Of a DNA stretch of 64,000 nt, positions 17,371 through 24,601 are shown one piece after another; position 1 is the first letter of the stretch, and each line of letters begins with the position of its first letter. The DNA is taken from NCBI RefSeq assembly GCF_003952225.1, contig NZ_CP034437.1:6062001-6126000 (forward strand), written 5' to 3'. Below the pieces are notes generated by a model that worked only from the letters and a program-made list of their open reading frames with translations, did not search any database and was not told the origin of the DNA. This stretch comes from Paenibacillus albus (lineage in GTDB: Bacteria > Bacillota > Bacilli > Paenibacillales > Paenibacillaceae). The translations under genes were made by a program, and so were the position numbers.

Positions 17371-18312
17371 ATGGTTGATTATGCGAAGTATCGTCTGGAT
17401 GATGCAATGATGTTGAAGCGGTTGGCCCATCCGAATGGCAAAGTTAGAATGATTTTGGATACGGATGCATTCAATGAAGTGGACGATCAGTTTGCGCTGG
17501 CATACAGCTTGCTGTCGCCGGAGAAGCTTCAGGTGCTGGCCGTGACGGCTGCGCCATTCTTCAATTGGAACTCGACAAGCCCCGGCGAGGGTATGGAGAA
17601 AAGCTATCATGAGATCTTCAATATCTACAAGCTGATGGAGCTGAATCAAGCGCCGCCGGTGTACCGGGGATCAGCTCAATTCATGGACAGTGCAGATGAG
17701 CCCGTTCCAAGCCAGGCTGTGGACCGCATCATAGAGCTCGCATTAAGTGGCGGGGAGAATGAACCACTCTATGTCGTTGCAATTGGAGCGATTACGAATG
17801 TTGCCTCTGCCATTGCCAAATGCCCCGAAATCATTCAGAGGATCGTCGTCGTCTGGCTTGGACCGAACTCGTACTGGTGGCCGACACAAGATATTTTTAA
17901 CGTCTCGCAGGATTATCACGCCTCACGCATCATCTACGACAGTGGAGTTCCTCTTGTCATCCTGCCTTGCCACAGCGTTGCCTCGCATCTGCTTACATCA
18001 ACCTACGAGATTGACGCTTGCCTGCGCGATCGCAACAAGCTTGGCACCTACTTCAGCGATTTGTTCCACGGCAGATTCGAGCGGTTCGGCCGCAATCGTC
18101 CTGGTTGGTCCAAGGTGCTGTGGGATGTCTCGGCGATTGCTTGGCTTCTCAATGAAGAATGGGTGCCATCCGTTGTGCGACGAACGCCGATCCTTAATCC
18201 GAACTTCACTTACTCCGTCGATGACACCCGTCATTTCTACAAAGAAGCGATCGACATTGACCGCAGTCTCGTCTATATCGATCTGTTCGAGAAGCTGTCC
18301 AAGCCTTACTAG
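17371..18312 (+). CDS. Inosine-uridine preferring nucleoside hydrolase family protein
   Basis: A 313-residue calcium-dependent N-ribohydrolase-type protein; relatives split nucleosides into base and ribose. The calcium motif LDTDAFNEVDDQFAL is at residues 28-42 (DTDxxxEVDD, one residue longer than the classical DTDPGIDD), followed by IGAITNVASAI and the C-terminal DVSAIAWLL and DTRHFYKEAID, which carries the usual active-site His-Asp region. The ribosome site is weak (AAAGGG about 14 bases away), so the start is only probable. Its position opposite two ADP-ribosylglycohydrolases and near rpiB suggests ribosyl-compound salvage. Confidence 0.87.
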   Translation: MVDYAKYRLDDAMMLKRLAHPNGKVRMILDTDAFNEVDDQFALAYSLLSPEKLQVLAVTAAPFFNWNSTSPGEGMEKSYHEIFNIYKLMELNQAPPVYRGSAQFMDSADEPVPSQAVDRIIELALSGGENEPLYVVAIGAITNVASAIAKCPEIIQRIVVVWLGPNSYWWPTQDIFNVSQDYHASRIIYDSGVPLVILPCHSVASHLLTSTYEIDACLRDRNKLGTYFSDLFHGRFERFGRNRPGWSKVLWDVSAIAWLLNEEWVPSVVRRTPILNPNFTYSVDDTRHFYKEAIDIDRSLVYIDLFEKLSKPY

Positions 18313-18333
18313 TACCTGACCACCAGCTTGCGA

Positions 18334-18813
18334 TTAACGGGCCACGGCCATGCTGCTCTCTCGGTATTGGCCGGGCGTAATGCCGACACTTCGTTTGAAG
18401 GCGCGAATGAAGCTGTGCACATTGGTATAACCGACCTCTCCGCTGATCGCAAGAACTGTCTGGCTGTCCATCATCAGCAGCTGCTTTGAACGCTCAATCC
18501 GTTTCTGTGTAAGGAGGCTGTAGAAGGTATAGCCTGTGCGCTGCTTCAACAGTCGGTTCAGATAGGTCGACGAGCAGTGCATCTCATCCGTCACCTGCGC
18601 CAGGCCAAAATCCTTCCCGAAATGCACATCAATATAAGCCAGTGCCTCCTCGACAATATGCGTTGCTAACAGAGATTGGCAGAACATCGTAATCGAGCCT
18701 TCTTGCTTATGGAGCATTCGCTCCACGACGCCATACATGATCGAATTGTACAGCGCCTCTGCCTCCTTCTGATCGGTTGCGGCTGGGACGATGGGACTTT
18801 GAAAAGTTTGCAT
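18334..18813 (-). CDS. Short AraC-family regulator, DNA-binding domain only
   Basis: A 159-residue protein whose last ~100 residues are a complete AraC double helix-turn-helix (AYIDVHFGKDFGLAQVTDEM, YLNRLLKQRTGYTFYSLL, then ISGEVGYTNVHSFIRAFKRSVGITPGQYR). The usual sugar-binding cupin or sensor domain is missing; only a ~55-residue helical leader precedes the DNA-binding part. GAGGAGG lies about 11 bases before the ATG, so the short form appears intended rather than a truncated call. It follows rpiB by 45 bases on the same strand and may share its transcript. Confidence 0.8.
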   Translation of the reverse strand: MQTFQSPIVPAATDQKEAEALYNSIMYGVVERMLHKQEGSITMFCQSLLATHIVEEALAYIDVHFGKDFGLAQVTDEMHCSSTYLNRLLKQRTGYTFYSLLTQKRIERSKQLLMMDSQTVLAISGEVGYTNVHSFIRAFKRSVGITPGQYRESSMAVAR

Positions 18814-18858
18814 TTTCCGAGATGCCTCCTCACCAAAAAGTACATGATCGTACGCGCG

Positions 18859-19323
18859 TTACGGCTTCAAATATTGCGCTGCTTCGCGCTCCAGTACGGC
18901 AAGCTTCTCGACTCTTCTGCGGAACTGCTCTTCGGTGCTGAACGTCGCCTGCACGAATGATGCAATCAGATCCTTGGCAAGCCAAGCGCCGACGATCTGA
19001 GCGCCGATGCACATGATGTTCACATCGTCATGCTCTACGCTTTGATGCGCGGAATGATAGTCGTGGCATACAGCCGCGCGAATGCCGGGAATCTTGTTCG
19101 CTGCAATACTCGCGCCGACACCTGTTCCGCACACCATAATGCCGCGTTCCGCCTCGCCGTTCAGAACAGCTTGACAGACTAGCCGGGCAATATCCGGAAA
19201 ATCCACTGCTTCTGCACTATGGCAGCCATGGTCAATGACCTCGCAACCAAGCGAGCGCAAGTGCTCCACTACCGCTGCTTTCAACTGAAACCCAGCGTGA
19301 TCGCAGCCAAGAGAAATCTTCAT
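18859..19323 (-). CDS. rpiB: RpiB/LacAB family sugar-phosphate isomerase
   Basis: A 154-residue isomerase interconverting aldose and ketose phosphates (ribose-5-phosphate / ribulose-5-phosphate, or allose or galactose analogues). The family signature is clear: SLGCDHAGFQLK at the start, DFPDIARLV, the catalytic cysteine in MVCGTGVGASIAANK near residue 65, and CHDYHSAHQSVEHDDVNIMCIG. GGAGGG lies 8 bases before the ATG. A LacI-type operator 45 bases upstream suggests repression by the divergent LacI protein, so this is likely a pathway isomerase rather than the housekeeping enzyme. Confidence 0.9.
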   Translation of the reverse strand: MKISLGCDHAGFQLKAAVVEHLRSLGCEVIDHGCHSAEAVDFPDIARLVCQAVLNGEAERGIMVCGTGVGASIAANKIPGIRAAVCHDYHSAHQSVEHDDVNIMCIGAQIVGAWLAKDLIASFVQATFSTEEQFRRRVEKLAVLEREAAQYLKP

Positions 19324-19367
19324 AGGCGCATCCCTCCAAAGGAAAGTAAGTCATTCGAGGTGCAAAA

Positions 19368-19381
19368 TGACAACGTTGCCA
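19368..19381. promoter_or_regulatory. LacI-type operator, rpiB-proximal
   Basis: TGACAACGTTGCCA, one mismatch from the perfect palindrome at 19460-19473. It sits 45 bases upstream of the rpiB start and has the central CG of LacI/GalR-family operators. Confidence 0.75.
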
Positions 19382-19459
19382 TTAACAAAAAAACGAGTAG
19401 CTGGAGAGCTGCAGAAATAGAGCTTTGTGCTCTCGTTTGCTTGCTCTCGTTTTATTTTA

Positions 19460-19473
19460 TGGCAACGTTGCCA
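19460..19473. promoter_or_regulatory. LacI-type operator, perfect palindrome
   Basis: TGGCAACGTTGCCA is a perfect 14-base palindrome. It lies 92 bases (centre to centre) from the rpiB-proximal copy, a spacing that would allow looping, and 138 bases before the lacI-type gene, which is the likely binder. Confidence 0.78.
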
Positions 19474-19610
19474 ATTTAAGCAGATCATAGCGTAGGTCGC
19501 TTGCAGCTGTCAACCCGTTCCATTTAAAATTTACATGCTGCTTTGCTAGCATTTTGCACGGAGATTCATTAAAATCGTGATAGATGGTATCGTTTACACA
19601 TAGATGAGCC

Positions 19611-20663
19611 ATGACGATCAAGGAGGAAATTGCGATTAAGAAACCAACTATACATGACGTCGCAGAACGAGCGAAAGTGACGCCCTCCACCGTATCACGG
19701 GTAATGAATGGCTCAAGCCTAGTCAAGCCGAAGACCCGACAGCGGGTACTCGATGCCGTCCAAAGTCTCAGCTACGTGCCGAGTCGAACGGCCCGTATGT
19801 TCAAGTCCGGCAAGAGCGGCATCCTCGGACTGGTCGTGAGCGCACAGCATATTAGCGAGCTTGTCTACAATGCCGGCTTTCAATCGCTCTTCAAAGCGCT
19901 AACGGAGAAAGCCCATGCTGAGGGCTACAATCTCCTCATTATTACATCGGCCCGCGCGGATTCTGACTCCTTCTTCGATGTCATTAAGAGCCAGGCTGCC
20001 GATGGTTTTATTATTTTGAGCCCATCCGGGAGTGAGGTGCTGGCTTCGAAGCTCGAAGAAGCGGGCATCCCTTATGTGTTTAATATGAAATATTCGAATA
20101 AGCCCGAGGATCTTTACTATGCTTCCTACGACGATGTAGAAGCGGGTTATATCGCAGCCAAATATTTGCTTGATCTGAATCATACCGACATCCGGTTCAT
20201 CGTCGGCAGCATTAACGGCAGCGTGATCTCCTTCAACAGTGATCGCATTATCGGCGTGAAGAAGGCGTTCGAGGAGTACGGATTGCCATTTCAAGACGAC
20301 TCCATCGTCCGTGTTCCGGGCCAAATGGAAGAGAGCTATGACGCAATTCATCAGCTCATGACGGCGCAGAAGCCGACGGCGCTGATGATCTCGAATGAAA
20401 CGACAACGGTCGCTGCGCTCAATTATTTCTACGATTACGGCTACCGTGTCCCGCAGGATCTGTCGGTCATCGGATTCGGACCAGCGGACTTTTACCGCAG
20501 GCTGCGTCCCAATTTAACAAGCGTCAGCTTCGATATCGCATGGTCCAGCGGCCGGATCGTCGACATGCTGCTGCAGCGAATCGAAGGGGTACCGGTGCTG
20601 CCCGAGCTACCGAAGAAGCCGGAGCTAGTAATCCGAGATAGCACAGCACGCAGGGGAGGATAG
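19611..20663 (+). CDS. LacI/GalR family transcriptional regulator
   Basis: A 350-residue repressor with an N-terminal helix-turn-helix (PTIHDVAERAKVTPSTVSR, then the hinge around YVPSRTARMFKSGKSGILGLVV) and a periplasmic-binding-like sugar domain (ADGFIILSPSG, ISNETTTVAALNYFYDYG, VPQDLSVIGFG). The ATG at 19611 has no ribosome site. AAGGAGG lies inside the frame at 19620-19626, 8 bases before an ATT codon at 19635 (the residue just before KKPTIHDV, where homologues start), so an unusual ATT start is possible. Two palindromic operators upstream are the probable targets, including autoregulation. Confidence 0.9.
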   Translation: MTIKEEIAIKKPTIHDVAERAKVTPSTVSRVMNGSSLVKPKTRQRVLDAVQSLSYVPSRTARMFKSGKSGILGLVVSAQHISELVYNAGFQSLFKALTEKAHAEGYNLLIITSARADSDSFFDVIKSQAADGFIILSPSGSEVLASKLEEAGIPYVFNMKYSNKPEDLYYASYDDVEAGYIAAKYLLDLNHTDIRFIVGSINGSVISFNSDRIIGVKKAFEEYGLPFQDDSIVRVPGQMEESYDAIHQLMTAQKPTALMISNETTTVAALNYFYDYGYRVPQDLSVIGFGPADFYRRLRPNLTSVSFDIAWSSGRIVDMLLQRIEGVPVLPELPKKPELVIRDSTARRGG

Positions 20664-20678
20664 CGGGGGAGGATTGAG

Positions 20679-20984
20679 TGTGGTCCACCAGACCAGCTTC
20701 TTGAGCTCGTTTGGATGGATTTCTGTGAGATGTGGTCCAGCAGACCAGCTTCTTTCGCTCGCTTGGGCGGTTTTCTACGAATGTAGTCCACCAGACCAGC
20801 TTCTTGAGCTCGCTTGGGTGGTTTTCTGCGAATGTAGTCCAGCAGACCAGCTTCTTGCACTCGTTTGGGCGGATTTCTGCGAATGTAGTCCAGCAGACCA
20901 GCTTCTTTCGCTCGCTTGGATGGAGTTCTACGAATGTAGTCCAGTTTGGCTACCTCTCTCGCATAAATGGTCCCTTTCCACTCA
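20679..20984. repeat. 51-bp tandem repeat array A (GGTC...GACC core)
   Basis: Six units starting (TGTGG or TGTAG) at 20679, 20731, 20782, 20833, 20884 and 20935; spacing 52, 51, 51, 51, 51, then 50 to array B. The pattern is TGTAG, core TCCAGCAGACCAGCT, TCTTTCGCTCG, a G-rich middle, then TTCTGCGAA. The core is a small inverted repeat (GGTC/GACC in the first copies). The sixth unit is a hybrid joining to array B. Frames over the array encode 17-residue repeats with no ribosome site. Confidence 0.85.
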
Positions 20985-21290
20985 TGTAGATCCCTAGGGG
21001 ATTCTCTTTCACCAAATTAGCTGCTTTCCCACTCATGTAGATCCCTGGGGGATGCTCTTTCACCAAATTGGCTGCTTTCCCACTCATGTAGATCCCTGGG
21101 GGATACTCTTTCACCAAATTAGCTGCTTTCCCACTCATGTAGATCCCTGGGGGATGCTCTTTCACCAAATTGGCTGCTTTCCCACTCATGTAGATCCCTG
21201 GGGGATACTCTTTCACCAAATTAGCTGCCTCTCCACTTATGTAAATCCCTAGGGGATGCTCTTTCGCCAAATTGGCTGCTTTCCCACTCA
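20985..21290. repeat. 51-bp tandem repeat array B (ATCCC...GGGAT core)
   Basis: Six units start at 20985, 21036, 21087, 21138, 21189 and 21240, exactly 51 bases apart. Each is TGTAG, core ATCCCTGGGGGAT, then GCTCTTTCACCAAATTGG and CTGCTTTCCCACTCA. Alternate units differ at two matching positions (GATG with TTGG, GATA with TTAG), giving a two-unit alternating pattern. A 205-codon minus-strand frame across them has a 17-residue period (KEHPPGIYMSGKAANLV); I regard it as non-coding. Confidence 0.87.
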
Positions 21291-21328
21291 AAAAGCACCC
21301 ACCGCAATCCTGCGAGTGAGTGCTCTTT
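21290..21328 (-). terminator. Probable terminator of the Gfo/Idh/MocA operon
   Basis: AAAAAGCACCCAC pairs with GTGAGTGCTCTTTT with two imperfect positions; the A run on the left gives a T run for minus-strand transcription. It lies just past the stop at 21345 and touches the end of array B. Confidence 0.65.
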
Positions 21329-21344
21329 TGCATCAAATCACACG

Positions 21345-22448
21345 TTAGCCCCGAACCGGCTCGGAGCTTTGCGGAGCATAAATTTGCGGATTTTGGCGGC
21401 GGCATTCTTCGATGACGACCAGCTGCTGGCGTACCTGCTGCGGCGTGATTTCGAGTGGGGCTCCATCTAGGATTGTGCGGCGCAGCATGTGGTAGAGTTG
21501 CTCCGCCATGTAGCCATACTCGTCTTTGCCGTCCTTGAGCGCGAGCTCCCAGCCTTCCGAATGCCATGTGAGCGTCTCACGGCAGTAAGACGGCAGGCCG
21601 TTCTTATCGACAAGAGGCTCCGTAATGAGCTGCTGCTCAGGCGCTTCCTCCGACTTGAAGTACCTCCACTCCAGACGCTCGTTGTTGCCACGCAAGCCGC
21701 CGTTCGTTCCCTGAATAACGAACTGCTCGCCAGGAAACACACTACAGGAGGACACTTCCACATCAACCGTCGGACGGCCTTCCCCTTGCAGCACCAGCTT
21801 CACATAATCTTCCGCGTCACCGAATGTGTTCGCACGGTCCATGATGCATTTTACCTCCGGCATACTATCGTTCCCGAACAGCTGCAGCGCCTGATCGAGC
21901 ACATGCGAGCCGAGATTGAGCAAGCTGCCGCCATTGTTGCTTTGAAGCGTCTGCCAATCCCATCTGCGCGTAAATCGACTGCTTGTAAAATCCAGCTGCA
22001 CGATACGCCCAAGCACGCCGCTCGCAATGACTTCACGAATCTTGACATAAGCAGGCATGTAGCGGGATTGCTGGAAGACGGCGAGCAGCTTGCCGCTTCG
22101 CTCCGATGCCTCGATGAGCTGGTCCACTTCAGCGGATGTGCGGGCAAGAGGCTTCTCGCACAGCACGTGGAAACCGTGGTTCAGCAGCTCCAGTGAAATC
22201 GGCACATGCTGATGGCTCGGGGAAGCGTTGATGACGAGATCAAGCGACTCAGCAGCGATCATCTCCTGCCAAGTGCCGTACGCTTTGCAGCCGAACTCTT
22301 TTTCCGCCAGTTGTTGACGCTCCGGCAGCGAATCCGCAACCGCCACAATTTGAAAATAATCCGGCAGCTTTGCCAAGTTCAGCCCATGAATATCGCGCCC
22401 GCTTCTGCCTTGTCCGATAATACCGACTTTTAGAATATTTTGGCTCAT
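21345..22448 (-). CDS. Gfo/Idh/MocA family oxidoreductase
   Basis: A 367-residue NAD(P)-dependent sugar dehydrogenase-type protein. The Rossmann motif is VGIIGQGRSGRDIHG at residues 8-22; the family EKP motif follows as HVLCEKPLARTSAEVD near 97, and the C-terminal domain has GGSLLNLGSHVLDQALQLFG (GGG...D-x-G-x-H-x-x-D region). GGAGA lies about 10 bases before the ATG. It is the last gene of a TIM barrel / Gfo / Gfo unit, 27 bases after its neighbour. Substrate unknown; relatives oxidise sugars, inositols or glycosides. Confidence 0.88.
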   Translation of the reverse strand: MSQNILKVGIIGQGRSGRDIHGLNLAKLPDYFQIVAVADSLPERQQLAEKEFGCKAYGTWQEMIAAESLDLVINASPSHQHVPISLELLNHGFHVLCEKPLARTSAEVDQLIEASERSGKLLAVFQQSRYMPAYVKIREVIASGVLGRIVQLDFTSSRFTRRWDWQTLQSNNGGSLLNLGSHVLDQALQLFGNDSMPEVKCIMDRANTFGDAEDYVKLVLQGEGRPTVDVEVSSCSVFPGEQFVIQGTNGGLRGNNERLEWRYFKSEEAPEQQLITEPLVDKNGLPSYCRETLTWHSEGWELALKDGKDEYGYMAEQLYHMLRRTILDGAPLEITPQQVRQQLVVIEECRRQNPQIYAPQSSEPVRG

Positions 22449-22475
22449 ACGCTCTCATTCTCCTTTTCGTACTCG

Positions 22476-23531
22476 TTATAGGATGAATTGCGGTTCAATG
22501 CGGACTTCCTTGCCGCCAGCCGAGCTCTCATAGATCCCTTCAATTAGTTGAATGGCTCGAAATCCATCTCCGCCGGTTACAGCGAGCTGACTGACAAATT
22601 CAATAGATTCAATAACATTTGATAGCTGTTGTTGATGATAGATATGACTAATGCTGCGCGGGTCCGAAACCCCGCCGTAGGCAGGCGACTCAGCGAACAC
22701 TGGTGGAGCATCATAACCGGGAACAGACCAATGTTCAATGTTGGAACCTGAAAGCTTAATTGTCCCTTCGGAACCATATAAACGGATTGCCGCCGGGAAT
22801 CCAGGGGTGATACTCGTGGAAGCCATCATCGTGCCAAGCGCCCCGCTTTTAAACTGCACGATGGCGACGCCAAGATCCTCCGCTTCCATCTCGTGCGTTT
22901 GCGTAACAGTCCGACCGTACACGGCACGAGCCTCACCTGCGAACCAGAGCAAAAGGTCGACCGAATGAATCCCTTGATTCATGAACGCCCCGCCGTCCTC
23001 GGCAATCGTTCCACGCCATGGCGAGCTGTCATAGTACTGCTGTGATCTGTAAAATGGAACCTCTACCTCGGCGAGCAGCAGCTTCCCGATTCGCCCCTCT
23101 GCCACGATACGCTTCACCTCGAGATGAAGGGGCTCGAATCTGCGCTGCGAGATGACGGACAGCATTAGTCCACGCTCTTCCGCCAATCGGCACAGCTCTT
23201 CCGCTTCAGCAGCCCGCATTGCTAGCGGCTTCTCAATCACTACATGCTTGCCCGCTACGAGCGCATCATGGCCGATTCGATAGTGACTGCCGCTAGAAGT
23301 GGTGATGCACACGATATCAACATCATTCCGCTGCAATAGCTCCTTGTAATCCACCGTCCAAGCACAGCCTTCGCGCTCTGCGATCGCTTGCGCCTTCGTT
23401 CCATCACGACTCGATACGACCGTTAACTTAGCGCCGTCCAGCCCTCGAATTGCAGCGATGTGAAAATCCGCTATTGTACCGCAGCCAATAATTCCGAACC
23501 GCCACAAACCTGAACTACTGTTCGCATCCAT
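22476..23531 (-). CDS. Gfo/Idh/MocA family oxidoreductase
   Basis: About 351 residues. Rossmann motif FGIIGCGTIADFHIAAIRG near the start, VVIEKPLAMRAAEAEEL near residue 92 (catalytic lysine of EKP), GGAFMNQGIHSVDLLLWFAG near 175 (GGG-like, then H and D). The preferred start is ATG 23531 with GAGGTG about 9 bases upstream; a GTG at 23543 overlaps the stop of the upstream gene but has no usable ribosome site. Together with the next gene it gives two different oxidoreductases in one operon, suggesting two successive redox steps or a two-subunit enzyme. Confidence 0.88.
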   Translation of the reverse strand: MDANSSSGLWRFGIIGCGTIADFHIAAIRGLDGAKLTVVSSRDGTKAQAIAEREGCAWTVDYKELLQRNDVDIVCITTSSGSHYRIGHDALVAGKHVVIEKPLAMRAAEAEELCRLAEERGLMLSVISQRRFEPLHLEVKRIVAEGRIGKLLLAEVEVPFYRSQQYYDSSPWRGTIAEDGGAFMNQGIHSVDLLLWFAGEARAVYGRTVTQTHEMEAEDLGVAIVQFKSGALGTMMASTSITPGFPAAIRLYGSEGTIKLSGSNIEHWSVPGYDAPPVFAESPAYGGVSDPRSISHIYHQQQLSNVIESIEFVSQLAVTGGDGFRAIQLIEGIYESSAGGKEVRIEPQFIL

Positions 23532-23539
23532 GCGTGCGT

Positions 23540-24418
23540 TCACCTCGCTTCGGATTGAAGCTGCTCAAGCAGCGCGTTCAAACCTGCCAACGACATCGCA
23601 GTACCTTCCATGGCAGTGCCACCCTCTGGGATATAGTGCGTTTCAATCGTGAACAAGCCGTCGTAGCCATCCTCTCGAAGTGCTTGAAAATGCTCAGCAT
23701 ACGGTACTATGCCGTCTCCAATTGGAACCGCTCGCGGCTTCCCTTCTGCATCAAGCAAAACATCTTTGAGATGCACGTGCGCGAGCAGCTCTCGAACCAT
23801 AGCGTAGCCCTCCGGGAAGCAGGGTCTGCTGCCGTATTGCTCATTGCCCGGGTCCCATAATACGCGAAGAGCGGGGGACTGCACGGCAGAGGCAAAACGG
23901 GCAACTTCTTCGGCGAAGCCACCATTGCAGGAGGGTTCATTTTCCAGCAGAAGCAGCATGCCGCGTTCTTCCGCCAGCTTGGCGGCGCGAGTTAGATGGC
24001 TGACGATCTCCGCCTCGAAACGTTCGATCGGCTCCTCCTCTCGCCAGAACGAGAAGATGCGGATGCGGTTCGTGCCGAGGCGTTCGGCAAGCTCCATCGC
24101 GCGCTCCAGCATGGCAAAATGCTCAGCGACCGACCGCTCCGCCTGGTTGAACCTATCTCCTTCAGCAACTTGCCGGGATGCATCCAGCGCGCATTTGAAT
24201 ACAGGGGAGGCGATGCACGAGATGAACAGCCCTCGGCTCTCCGTCTCCTGACGAATGCGGTCAGCCTCTTCATCGCTCAGAGCAAGTACATTGCGGCTGT
24301 CTACGCTGCGAATCTCAACATGCTTCAGCCCATTTGCCGCCGCAAAGTCTAGCGCTGTGATAATGTCGGATGAGACCTCGTCCGTTATAACGCCTAATCT
24401 GTCGCTTATTCGTTCCAC
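23540..24418 (-). CDS. Sugar-phosphate isomerase/epimerase-like TIM barrel
   Basis: A 292-residue xylose-isomerase-like (IolE/IolI-type) TIM barrel. Landmarks: LGVITDEVSSDIITALDFAAA, VEIRSVDSRNV, LLLENEPSCNG (metal glutamate on strand 5), VLWDPGNEQY (metal Asp), VHLKDV (metal His) and LFTIETHY (final Glu). All metal ligands expected for the fold are present. GTG start with AGGAG 7 bases upstream. It heads the TIM / Gfo / Gfo unit; the 51-bp repeat array C lies directly upstream. Likely acts on the keto-sugar made by one of the adjacent oxidoreductases, by inference. Confidence 0.85.
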   Translation of the reverse strand: MERISDRLGVITDEVSSDIITALDFAAANGLKHVEIRSVDSRNVLALSDEEADRIRQETESRGLFISCIASPVFKCALDASRQVAEGDRFNQAERSVAEHFAMLERAMELAERLGTNRIRIFSFWREEEPIERFEAEIVSHLTRAAKLAEERGMLLLLENEPSCNGGFAEEVARFASAVQSPALRVLWDPGNEQYGSRPCFPEGYAMVRELLAHVHLKDVLLDAEGKPRAVPIGDGIVPYAEHFQALREDGYDGLFTIETHYIPEGGTAMEGTAMSLAGLNALLEQLQSEAR

Positions 24419-24439
24419 GAAGCAGCTCCTTTCGTCGAA

Positions 24440-24592
24440 AGCAGATCCCTAGGGGATTCTCTTTCTCACATTCAGCCAGTTTTCCGCCAATGTAGATCCC
24501 TGGGGGATTCTCTTTCGCTCATTTCGCCGGATTTTCGCCAATGTAGATCCCTGGGGGATTCTCTTTCACTCATTTCGCCGGATTTCCACCTT
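24440..24592. repeat. 51-bp tandem repeat array C
   Basis: Three units at 24440, 24491 and 24542 with array B's core (ATCCCTGGGGGAT) followed by TCTCTTTCGCTCATTTCGCCGG and TTTTCGCCAA. The array fills nearly all of the 183-base gap between nagA and the TIM-barrel gene, both transcribed leftward, so it is either inside a read-through transcript or overlaps the promoter of the downstream operon. Confidence 0.85.
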
Positions 24593-24601
24593 ATCTGACC
24601 T

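Noticed and set aside
15007-20663. Anti-phage defence island (ADP-ribosylglycohydrolases with regulators)
   Set aside because: No effector, toxin, transferase or mobile-element gene is present; neighbours are sugar-metabolism genes.
20492-20860. 122-codon minus-strand frame over array A
   Set aside because: Overlaps the end of the LacI-type gene antisense and consists mostly of 17-residue repeats.
20679-21290. CRISPR array
   Set aside because: Repeats are contiguous tandem units with no unique spacers, and there are no cas genes in the window.
20950-21567. 205-codon minus-strand frame over array B
   Set aside because: Runs from repeats into the 3' part of the Gfo/Idh/MocA gene in the wrong frame; driven by the 51-base period.
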